Assembly (NCBI GenBank): GCA_964478075.1
Contig: CAYZGO010000035.1
Location: 1-26,799 of the forward strand
Source of the DNA: DAOUEX01 sp034430235
GTDB lineage: Bacteria; Chloroflexota; Anaerolineae; UBA2200
Direction: 5' to 3'
Length of the DNA stretch: 26,799 nucleotides
Position 1 is the stretch's first letter. Each line of letters begins with the position of its first letter. This document shows, piece after piece, positions 7,037-13,937 of the stretch. The notes under the pieces are model-generated. The model saw nothing but the letters and a program-made list of their open reading frames with translations. It was not told where the DNA came from and did no database searches. A program made the translations under genes and the position numbers.

Positions 7037-9454
7037 CTAGCGGTATATCCTCTGATAGGTGCGATAGTTCTCGTAGACAAGCCGCACGTACGCCTTGGTC
7101 TCCGCGAGGGGAATGGATTCATAGAACAAGTCCGGATCGTGGATGGGTTCTCCGCTCATCCAGTCGCCGACATTCGTCCAGCCAGCGTTATAGGCGGCCA
7201 GAGCCGCCGGCCAGTTTCGATCGCAGACCTCCAGCGCCCCCGCAAGGTACCAGACGCCGTAGCGTACGCTCACCACCGGACGAAGCAGCAAAGCATCTTC
7301 GTAGGATTCCGGCCCTATCTTCTCCGCGATCCAGGCTCCCGTGTCCGGCATCACCTGGGCCAGGCCTACCGCCCCTGCCCACGATGTGACATGGGGATTA
7401 AATTGACTCTCCTGACGGATGAGCGCAAGAAAGAGCAGCGGATCGATGTCGCGCGGTGTTGCCTCTGCGTTGACCAGATGGCTGTACGCGGTTGGATAGG
7501 CCAGCTTGAGCAGCGCGCCTGGTGGTTCATCCGCTCCGAAGCTGTTGCCCAGGCAGATCAGCCGCTCGGCGCACGCAATGACCATGGCCTGTACGTCATT
7601 CTCGTACGAATGCTCGGCCAGGGCGAGAATCGTTTGAGGGTCATCTGCCGTCTCATCTCTGAACAGGCGATACGCGTCCATCGCCTCATCATACCAGCAA
7701 AGCTCCCAGAGGGCCTTTGCTCCACGCACGAGGGCTTGATCTTCTATGGGGCCCTCCAGATCGCCATCGGTCTGCGCCCAGCTCTGGAGCCATTCATGGA
7801 TCTGTCGCCAGTCTTCCTCGCTGAGATCGAATTCCGGTATCTCGGCGGCAGCGTCGAGAGGCAGCTGCAGGCAATCCCCCCGCATTAAGTCACGCGCGCG
7901 CAAACAGTAGTAGCTTTCGGGAGCAAGACTGGCCGCTTCGTTCCAAGATGCCTTCGCAGACTCCACGTCGCCTGCGCGAGCGCTTGCCAGGCCCATCCAA
8001 GTGAGCACTCGCGCGCGCTCGCGTGTGGAGCCGTCCTGCTCGGCGGAGGCGGCGGACGAGATGGCCGGCAAACTCCGCTCCCAAAGGTCCCGTGCCCGAT
8101 CGTAGTCGCCCAGGGCGTAGGCGGTCAGGGCCTCGCGGAAGCCCGCTTCCTCTGCACCTGAGTCGTCTGGATACTCGCGTCGTAGCGCACCATAGAACTT
8201 CCCGGCCTGTTTCCAATCGCCTTGACGCTGCAACCCCACCGCGGCGCGCCAGAGAGCCTCTGGGGCTCGCGGATGGACGGGGTAACGGCTGGCAAATTCT
8301 CGGTAGAGCTCTGAGGGCTCCTCACCCAACGCCGCCAACGAGCGCGCTTTTTCCATCCACGCATCGCCAACCACGTCACTCCAGGCAAAGCGGCGGATCA
8401 CCACGTCGAATTCCTCGATAGCCATCTCATATCGACCCAGGGCGTGGTAGGCAAGACCCGCATAGAAGTGTGCCGTGGAGTGGAAGCCATGCGGGTTGGC
8501 AAGCCGATACCCTTCCAGAGTCTGGATACTCTGCTCATATCGCCCCGCATGATAGAGGATCTCACCGCGCAGCAGAAGTGTGATCTCTGCCGCGTCGATC
8601 TCGTCAAGCGACAGTAGGGCCGCGTAGGCGCCCCAGGTCTGGGGATACTGCTGTAGAGCCTGATGGAGCACTGCCACGCCCTCATCCTCGCGCCCCATCT
8701 CCAGAAGCAACTGACCCTTGTACTGCAAAATGAGGCTGCGATAATAGGCTACTTCCGCAAAGCTCAGGATCTGGTCATAGGCTGCCAGGGCGCCCTCATG
8801 GTCTTCCAACTGAGTTAGCAGGGCTGCCAGCTCTTCCAGGATCTTGGCCTTTCTGGCGGGGTCCAAGTCAATAAGATCGATCCCCTGCAATTGCTGGACG
8901 GCCTTCCCTGGCTCATCCAGGGACTCATAGGCCTTGGCCATGCGCAGGCGTATCTGATATGCTGCCGCATCATCCAGCTCCGGGTAGCGCTCGTAGGCGG
9001 AGATGGCCTCCTCCCATTCGCCAAGTGCCTCACAAGACCGGGCCAGCAATCCCAGAGCGACCGTCCTGTCAGCCGTCGTAAGAGCCTCCAAATTGGACGG
9101 GATCCACAATGTAACCAACTCGCCATAGCGGCCGGCTCCAAAGTAGGCACGAGCCAAGGGCAAGAGCAGTTGTTGTCTCGCGGTCCCGTCCCCTACATCC
9201 AGAGCTTCCTGGCACAGAGTGATCGCCACTTCATAGTCTCCATCATGCAGGGCCAGGTAAGCCCTTTCTATGCGAACGGCGGGGCTCAAAGTAGGAGTAG
9301 GCTGAATTGGGGTTGCCCACGCAGAAGGTGTTACTGTGGACCCGGGGTGCGATGGGATATCCGCTTCATGGTCACATCCAGCAATGAGTGAAAGCCATAC
9401 CAGCAGAAGGATCGATATGACACTTATCCAGGCTATTCTTTGCCGTTGCGTCAT
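7037..9454 (-). CDS. Lytic murein transglycosylase lipoprotein with TPR repeats (Slt-like)
   Basis: An 805-residue protein. Residues 1-27 form a lipoprotein signal ending in LIAGC (Cys27). Residues about 60-600 are helical TPR-type repeats (for example 'ALHDGDYEVAITLCQEAL', 'GRYEMAIEEFDVVIRRF'). The C-terminus (about 669-805) is an SLT domain with catalytic Glu682 in IRQESQFNP, the AGAVGLAQVMPDTG motif and AAYNAGWTNVGDW. Such enzymes cleave peptidoglycan glycan strands with formation of 1,6-anhydromuramic ends. The arrangement of a superhelical N-terminal part and an SLT end matches Slt70, here tethered to the membrane. No strong ribosome site precedes the ATG at 9454. Confidence 0.93.
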   Translation of the reverse strand: MTQRQRIAWISVISILLLVWLSLIAGCDHEADIPSHPGSTVTPSAWATPIQPTPTLSPAVRIERAYLALHDGDYEVAITLCQEALDVGDGTARQQLLLPLARAYFGAGRYGELVTLWIPSNLEALTTADRTVALGLLARSCEALGEWEEAISAYERYPELDDAAAYQIRLRMAKAYESLDEPGKAVQQLQGIDLIDLDPARKAKILEELAALLTQLEDHEGALAAYDQILSFAEVAYYRSLILQYKGQLLLEMGREDEGVAVLHQALQQYPQTWGAYAALLSLDEIDAAEITLLLRGEILYHAGRYEQSIQTLEGYRLANPHGFHSTAHFYAGLAYHALGRYEMAIEEFDVVIRRFAWSDVVGDAWMEKARSLAALGEEPSELYREFASRYPVHPRAPEALWRAAVGLQRQGDWKQAGKFYGALRREYPDDSGAEEAGFREALTAYALGDYDRARDLWERSLPAISSAASAEQDGSTRERARVLTWMGLASARAGDVESAKASWNEAASLAPESYYCLRARDLMRGDCLQLPLDAAAEIPEFDLSEEDWRQIHEWLQSWAQTDGDLEGPIEDQALVRGAKALWELCWYDEAMDAYRLFRDETADDPQTILALAEHSYENDVQAMVIACAERLICLGNSFGADEPPGALLKLAYPTAYSHLVNAEATPRDIDPLLFLALIRQESQFNPHVTSWAGAVGLAQVMPDTGAWIAEKIGPESYEDALLLRPVVSVRYGVWYLAGALEVCDRNWPAALAAYNAGWTNVGDWMSGEPIHDPDLFYESIPLAETKAYVRLVYENYRTYQRIYR

Positions 9455-9923
9455 CCATTCATCCAGTTAAAGCACAGGGGGTGAATTACACCTTTCACAT
9501 TTGAAAGACATTCGGCAGGTGAGGGGGGTTACGGACCGTATCCCCACTGTTGCGCTTATGTCTTCCGCAAATCGTGAACATGTTCCAGACTGTGTGGATT
9601 GTCGGGTTGCGTCTGACCGGCTTTTGTTCGTCCGGACGGCTGGCACTCATTGTGCAGACTCCCGCTGCTGGCCAGTTGCCACCCTCATAGTTGGCCCATG
9701 CAGTTTTGTGATCCAAGCACGCATCGCGTCTCGTCTGAGATCCCATTCTCCCAGCGATGTCCCGGACTTTGCCTCGGAATCAATGCGAAGCGTCTTATCC
9801 CACCTCATCATCGCGTTGTCCCCTCGACACCCGCCAGGCCTTCTTGTCAGTCCCTCGTAGAAACGCTTTTCACAACCATGTTCAGGATATCTCAAGCATC
9901 CCTGTGTGTCAATAGCTCCGTGG
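9455..9923. other. 469-bp intergenic stretch, no recognised gene
   Basis: It separates the transglycosylase from the truncated adaptor. The frames present (for example minus-strand 9970-9647, with 'MMRWDKTLRIDSEA...') show no family, signal peptide or good ribosome site. The stretch takes the place where the missing ~350 codons of the truncated adaptor and any following ATPase/permease genes would be, so it is probably a deletion scar or filler DNA. Confidence 0.4.
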
Positions 9924-10136
9924 CTACATAAGATCAAGTTCCGACCCAGGCACCAGGGTCCCAGATGCATCAGCAGTGATGGTCAGGTCGCCGCGGATCA
10001 CCTGCGCCGTGGCGATGGTGGTCTCTTCGGGCTGCTGTGCCTGGGACTGGCTGCCGTTGCTGTAGTAGTACGCACCGCCCGCTGCCAGGACCACTATGGC
10101 GAGTATGATGCCTAGCATTCTTCTGTTTCTCAACAT
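9924..10136 (-). pseudogene. Truncated membrane-fusion adaptor (N-terminal 70 residues only)
   Basis: AGGAGG sits just before the ATG at 10136. The peptide has a basic start, a membrane anchor (GIILAIVVLAAGGAYYY) and then 'TATAQVIRGDLTITADASGTLVPGSELDL'-type sequence, which is the canonical beginning of a HlyD/RND adaptor. It stops in TAG exactly where the barrel and hairpin should follow. Full adaptors have about 350-530 residues. Because the start and ribosome site are intact, it could still be translated as a short anchored peptide, but it cannot be a working adaptor. It lies downstream of the Gly-rich exported protein gene and of the second copy of the efflux promoter array. Confidence 0.8.
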
Positions 10137-10288
10137 GTTATCCTCCTGTTCACTTTACGAGTATGTCTTGCGGCACTTGCGGTGCCTGTCAGAACGGAGT
10201 GACTGCCCACTCCGCATCCGTGAATCTTCTTGCGTTCTCAGGGAGAGATACCCAAGAGGGATAGCTAACCGTTGGCCCTGCGTGACGC

Positions 10289-10324
10289 GAGGGGCGAGCC
10301 GCCGCTTGGGCGCGCCCGCCCCTC
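10289..10324. terminator. GC-rich hairpin between the Gly-rich protein gene and the adaptor remnant
   Basis: GAGGGGCG (10289-10296) and CGCCCCTC (10317-10324) form an 8-bp perfect stem around a 20-nt GC-rich loop, shortly after the stop at 10348. No T-run follows, so it may be a processing or attenuating hairpin instead of a full intrinsic terminator. Confidence 0.35.
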
Positions 10325-10347
10325 GTTTCATTGGGGCTTGTTGACGG

Positions 10348-11040
10348 CTAGAATCCGCCCCAGCCAGGGAAGCCACCGAATCCGCCGGCTCGGCCACCAC
10401 GGCCCATGAAGCCAGCGGGCCCGCAGCCGCCACAGGCAGCTTCGAGCTGGGCGCCTACGGTCTCTGTCATGCTCTTCAGCATCAAGTCAGCCTGCTTCTG
10501 CGTGATGCGCTCGTCCTCCACCGCCTCGGACAGTGTCTCGGCGTACTGCGCCAAGTAGGCGTCAGCGATGGTCTGTGGGTCCACGCCCTTTTCTTCAGCT
10601 ACCTCGGCAATGCTCTTGCCTTCCTGAAGCTCGGCCGTCAGGTCACTGAGCGACATGCCCAGCTCGTCGGCAGCTATTGAGAAGAGGGAGTCTCCACGCA
10701 TACCCCACGCTCCGCGCCTACCCCAGAAGCCCTTGCCCATCCAGCGTGCCCCAGGATCCAGGTTCATTCGCTCCTGCATCCTATCAGCCTGCTCCTGGGT
10801 CAGCCAGCCATCGGCAACGGCCTCTTCGAGGACCTGCCCCTGGGCCGTGTCCACGGCTGTGTCGTACTCCTCGACACTGATGCCCAAGATGCCGGCGATG
10901 GCCTGCTGCAGCCTCTCCCGGAAGTTCCAGCCAGAGCTGTCTTCCGACCCCTCTTGCGCCAAGGCAACAGCACCCAGGGCCGCTACCCCCAGAACCGCGA
11001 CCAACGTGGCGATTCCCGCAATCTTCCAGAACCTTTTCAT
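10348..11040 (-). CDS. Exported protein with two helical repeats and Gly/Phe-rich tail, unknown role
   Basis: A 230-residue protein from ATG at 11040, chosen because AAGGAGGAG lies 4-5 nt upstream and the signal peptide (MKRFWKIAGIATLVAVLG...ALAQ, about 1-29) begins here. Two related segments follow: 'LGISVEEYDTAVDTAQ...LTQEQADRMQERM' and 'LGMSLSDLTAELQEGKSIAEVAEEKGVDPQTIADAY...ITQKQADLML'. A tail rich in Gly, Phe and Arg (CGGCGPAGFMGRGGRAGGF...) ends the protein. Similar proteins accompany efflux operons in Chloroflexota, as far as I recall; their function is unknown. The gene is directly preceded by the three-repeat promoter at 11095-11138 and followed by an adaptor remnant. Confidence 0.85.
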   Translation of the reverse strand: MKRFWKIAGIATLVAVLGVAALGAVALAQEGSEDSSGWNFRERLQQAIAGILGISVEEYDTAVDTAQGQVLEEAVADGWLTQEQADRMQERMNLDPGARWMGKGFWGRRGAWGMRGDSLFSIAADELGMSLSDLTAELQEGKSIAEVAEEKGVDPQTIADAYLAQYAETLSEAVEDERITQKQADLMLKSMTETVGAQLEAACGGCGPAGFMGRGGRAGGFGGFPGWGGF

Positions 11041-11094
11041 CTGCTCCTCCTTTTCTCTTGGTGCGGGTTGATCCCGCTCCATGTTTCTGGGCCC

Positions 11095-11138
11095 ATAATA
11101 CCAGAAAGCTGTGGACATTTGATGGAGATTTGTTGGAG
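11095..11138 (-). promoter_or_regulatory. Promoter with three tandem 11-bp operator repeats, second copy
   Basis: Minus-strand 11-mers ATTTGTTGGAG-complement CTCCAACAAAT (11138-11128), CTCCATCAAAT (11127-11117) and GTCCACAGCTT (11116-11106) are contiguous. They are followed by TCTGG and a -10 TATTAT (11100-11095). Order, 11-bp phase, the CTTTCTG tail and the 5-nt distance to the -10 match 4132-4175. This points to one shared regulator for both units. Confidence 0.72.
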
Positions 11139-11142
11139 AGCA

Positions 11143-11184
11143 GGTGAAATGTGAGGAGTGAAACGTGAGGAGTGAAACGTGAAT
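11143..11184. repeat. GTGAAACGTGAGGA short tandem repeats
   Basis: About three imperfect copies of GTGAAA(T/C)GTGAGGA lie beside the operator array. A looser version (GTGAAATGCGAAAAGTGAAG...) stands in the same relative place at 4181-4220. They could be a further binding site, or part of a simple repeat copied together with the promoter. Confidence 0.55.
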
Positions 11185-11205
11185 GACTGTTCTGCAGGAA
11201 GCAGT

Positions 11206-11234
11206 TTGCGCAGGCTGGCCATCTGTGCTAGAAT
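11206..11234 (+). promoter_or_regulatory. Sigma-70-type promoter for the membrane protein gene
   Basis: TTGCGC (11206-11211) and TAGAAT (11229-11234) are separated by 17 nt, about 44 nt upstream of the ATG at 11278. The promoter is divergent from the 11095-11138 promoter, so the repeat arrays in between could act on both. Confidence 0.55.
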
Positions 11235-11277
11235 GACACAGAATTCTTTATTGGCGCGACCGCAGAAAGGGGAAACA

Positions 11278-11754
11278 ATGTCAGACGAAGAGTTGCGAAC
11301 CGACGAACCACTGGAAGAAGAGGAAAGCTGGCGTGAAATGCGTCGGCGTGAACGCAGGCCAGAGGAAAAAGAGGAGAAAGAGGAAAAGGAAGAGGAGAAG
11401 ACGGAGAAGGAAGAAAAGTGGACCCGTGACCCCCTGAGCGGCGTCACCTGGGCATTGATCCTCATCGTGGCCGGGGCGATTTTGCTCGTCGAGTCGCTGG
11501 GCATCCTTCTGTGGTACGGCAGCGCGTGGAACGTCATTTTGGTCGCCGCAGGACTCATTCTGCTGCTGCAAGCCGCTCTGCGCCTGGTAGTCCCCGCCTA
11601 CCGCCGACCAGTTCTCGGCACGCTGGTATTCGCCTTCATCCTGTTGTCCATTGGCCTGGGCGGCTTCCTCGGCCGGGGTGTGACCTGGCCTCTGTTCCTG
11701 ATCATCGCTGGCCTGGCCATCATCATCAGCGGGCTCCTGAAAGGTCGCCTCTAG
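11278..11754 (+). CDS. Membrane protein with highly charged N-terminus (DUF5668/LiaF-N-like)
   Basis: A 158-residue protein from ATG 11278, preceded by AAAGGGGA. Longer upstream starts lack a ribosome site and would overlap the promoter. Residues 1-46 are almost entirely Glu, Lys and Arg (runs of KEEKEEK type) and probably form a cytoplasmic helix. Four hydrophobic segments follow (GVTWALILIVAGAILLVES, WNVILVAAGLILLLQAAL, LGTLVFAFILLSIGLGGFL, WPLFLIIAGLAIIISGLL), with the paired 'W..I.I.AG..LL' motifs of the DUF5668 / LiaI-LiaF transmembrane region. These proteins are linked to envelope-stress sensing in Firmicutes. A role here in sensing for the adjacent efflux promoter is inference only. 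Confidence 0.8.
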   Translation: MSDEELRTDEPLEEEESWREMRRRERRPEEKEEKEEKEEEKTEKEEKWTRDPLSGVTWALILIVAGAILLVESLGILLWYGSAWNVILVAAGLILLLQAALRLVVPAYRRPVLGTLVFAFILLSIGLGGFLGRGVTWPLFLIIAGLAIIISGLLKGRL

Positions 11755-11868
11755 AACGATATGCCTGCAGCGTGCAATGCTGCACAGAAAAAGCCATTGC
11801 GGACGGTGGTACAGTCGCCAGTAGAAGCGCCGGTTAGTCTCTGCTTAGGCGGGCGCTGGCTACGCGTG

Positions 11869-13017
11869 TCAGGGAGCGCCAAAATCCAGACTCATGAGGC
11901 GATCCCAGAAGTAGCGCAAGACGGTAAATGGCTTATCGCGACCGATGCAGCGGAAGTAGGGCGCATCGAAAGCGAGGATCAGGTCACCAATCTTGTAACG
12001 CGGCAGGACGGGTGTCGAGACCACCAGGCTGCCCCTCTCACCAGGACGCATCTCGTGGAGCATGATCAGCCCGCGCCTGGTCTCGATTTCAAAGAAGAAC
12101 AGGTCATAGTTTGGGACCCAGGCGCGGCGCTCGTCTCGCTGCTGGCCAAACATCCCCTCAGTCGCACCGTAAATCTCGGCAACGTCAACCGGCCCGTACA
12201 TGGCGCGCAGGGCCGGCGCATACTTGGTGTTGATGCCTGGCACGCTGCCCAGCGTCATGATGCGCACTCTCCACAAATCCTTGGGATAGACTTTGTGCGC
12301 CTTGCGCAGATAGCGGCCGAACCGGATAGCAGTTGGCGACACACCACCGACCAGGGTGACGTTTTCATCTTTGCAGCGCTCATAAGCCAGCTCAAAACGC
12401 CGCTCCCAATCGCTAATGGTTTTGCCGCCACCCAGGGCGTCAATCTCATCCTGCGTGGGCAGGGAACGCACTGGTGTAGTTTTGGAGACGTGCTTGACGT
12501 AGATGCCGGAACTGTAGCCATACTCAACTTCTCGATCGCCCACCCGTATCTTGCCGACCACGGACGGAAAGTTCAAATTCAGGTTTACGCCCTGGAAGAC
12601 GTCAAAATGCCCCGTGCGCAGCACGTGGTTAATCACGGCTCGCCCAGCGCTGACGCGCATCTTCACATCCGTCGCCGTCATGGGGATGAACTTGGACTCG
12701 CCCCGTGTGGTTCCGCGAGTGATAGCCCAGCCGACGGGCGGCTCGTACAGCAGCAGGTCAGTCTCGCCAGCCATTGTGCGCTGCATCAACGACTCAAGAT
12801 CGTCGTAGGTGACGATAGGAAAGGCACGGCGGTATTCGTTAATGGTTCCGACCGCGCTGGCCTTGTGCTCCTCGCCGTAGCGCGTACGCGCGTAGCCTTG
12901 CACCAACCTCTCAAGCACAGCTTGTTGCGCAGCAGCGGGATCAGCTAGCGCCTGGTACCAGGGCTGCACGAACCCCTTGAGCATTTGCTGCATGTCCGGG
13001 GATGTGGCTTGCTGCAT
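11869..13017 (-). CDS. GH3-family acyl-adenylating enzyme, short form
   Basis: A 382-residue protein preceded by AAGGAGGGAGAC. The ATP-binding motif TRGTTRGESKFIP (about 100-112) corresponds to the S-S-G-T-[ST]-x-G-x-x-K motif of GH3/ANL enzymes. YGATEGMFG (about 283-291) is the second nucleotide motif, and the PRYKIGDLI segment follows near the end. GH3 enzymes adenylate carboxylic acids and often pass them to amino acids. Usual length is above 500 residues; this protein ends soon after the N-domain (IGRDKPFTVLRYFWDR...), so the mobile C-terminal domain appears absent. It lies 107 nt downstream of the methyltransferase gene on the same strand and could share its transcript. Substrate unknown. 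Confidence 0.82.
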   Translation of the reverse strand: MQQATSPDMQQMLKGFVQPWYQALADPAAAQQAVLERLVQGYARTRYGEEHKASAVGTINEYRRAFPIVTYDDLESLMQRTMAGETDLLLYEPPVGWAITRGTTRGESKFIPMTATDVKMRVSAGRAVINHVLRTGHFDVFQGVNLNLNFPSVVGKIRVGDREVEYGYSSGIYVKHVSKTTPVRSLPTQDEIDALGGGKTISDWERRFELAYERCKDENVTLVGGVSPTAIRFGRYLRKAHKVYPKDLWRVRIMTLGSVPGINTKYAPALRAMYGPVDVAEIYGATEGMFGQQRDERRAWVPNYDLFFFEIETRRGLIMLHEMRPGERGSLVVSTPVLPRYKIGDLILAFDAPYFRCIGRDKPFTVLRYFWDRLMSLDFGAP

Positions 13018-13124
13018 GTCTCCCTCCTTGTCTCATTCACCTGCCCGCAGGTTATTTCTGGCAAAGAGCCAACTAGCGACGCGTTGGCGCTTCTGGCAAA
13101 AGCAGACCTGCGGGAGGATTCCGC

Positions 13125-13937
13125 CTATTTGCTTACCAAGAAGGCCAACTCTGTCGCAAATTCGAACCGCTGCACTGCCCACGGTTTGCCCTGCATCAAC
13201 TGCCGAAACCCGGCCTCGTAGTTCCGCGCCATGTTCTTGTCCCTGCCGCCAAGACTGCGCACAGGAAACGAAACAAGAAGATGATCAGCGTTGACTGTCT
13301 CCAAGAGCCTGAGACTGGCAGACTTGTCCAGTTGCTCAATACACGGCAGACTCTTAAGGACAAAGGCCAGGTCAGCCCTGCGCGTAGGGGGAAACTGCGT
13401 AATATCGCACACCTGTGCTTGCCCTTGCACGTTGGCGATTCTCATGAACTCGCCTACAAAGTCCACCATGTCTCCGTAGATATCGTAGGCGTAATACTGC
13501 ACACCCTCATCCAGAGGCATCCAGGGAATCGCCAGCGGATTGAGGCCGCAGGCGATATCAAGCACAGTGCCAACGGGGGGCAGATCAGAAAGCGTCTGCG
13601 CATAGAATTGATCGAGAATCTTCAGACGCTCCCTGGTGGAAGAATGATGACCCATGACTTCGGTACAGACTCGGAGAAAACTATCCCTGTCTCCTGACGT
13701 GGCTGCTACCTTCAGTTTGTCCAGCCACTGAGCATACTTGATGCGACCGCCAAAGTACGCTCCACCAACCTGATGCAACTTGCTCTTGGTAGCTTTTATC
13801 GCTTCCTTCAGCCTTCGCCCCGTCGCAAGCTCTCGCGAGCCTACGTTCCTGACTACGTCCTCGCACACGTTCCTGTATTTCGTGTTCTCAAGAACAGCAC
13901 GTACCAGCCTGTCTAGATCGTCCACGTCACAACCCAT
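13125..13937 (-). CDS. 16S rRNA methyltransferase, ArmA/RmtB/FmrO (m7G1405) family
   Basis: A 270-residue protein. I take the ATG at 13937; a TTG at 13943 is two codons longer. Recognised by comparison with RmtB/ArmA: the N-terminal helical part (LENTKYRNVCEDVV), HSSTRERLKILDQFY, SAM motif VLDIACGLNPLA (about 125-136), AYDIYGDMVDFV, DLAFVLKSLPCIEQ, SFPVRSLGGRDKNMARNY (about 223-240) and the end ATELAFLVSK all fall in order at family spacing. Known members methylate N7 of G1405 in 16S rRNA and block 4,6-disubstituted aminoglycosides. The start overlaps the end of the TGT-like gene by 11 nt. Family membership is strong; the actual target base is inferred. Confidence 0.88.
   Translation of the reverse strand: MGCDVDDLDRLVRAVLENTKYRNVCEDVVRNVGSRELATGRRLKEAIKATKSKLHQVGGAYFGGRIKYAQWLDKLKVAATSGDRDSFLRVCTEVMGHHSSTRERLKILDQFYAQTLSDLPPVGTVLDIACGLNPLAIPWMPLDEGVQYYAYDIYGDMVDFVGEFMRIANVQGQAQVCDITQFPPTRRADLAFVLKSLPCIEQLDKSASLRLLETVNADHLLVSFPVRSLGGRDKNMARNYEAGFRQLMQGKPWAVQRFEFATELAFLVSK

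Noticed and set aside
7022..7888. Plus-strand 288-codon open frame
   Set aside because: It is antisense to the C-terminal SLT region of the transglycosylase, has no family features or ribosome site, and is a GC-driven shadow.
9647..9970. Minus-strand 107-codon frame
   Set aside because: It overlaps the adaptor remnant and lacks motifs or a start signal. No family could be named.
11761..12948. Plus-strand 395-codon open frame
   Set aside because: It is exactly antisense to the GH3-type gene, which has motifs and a Shine-Dalgarno sequence. The plus frame has none.
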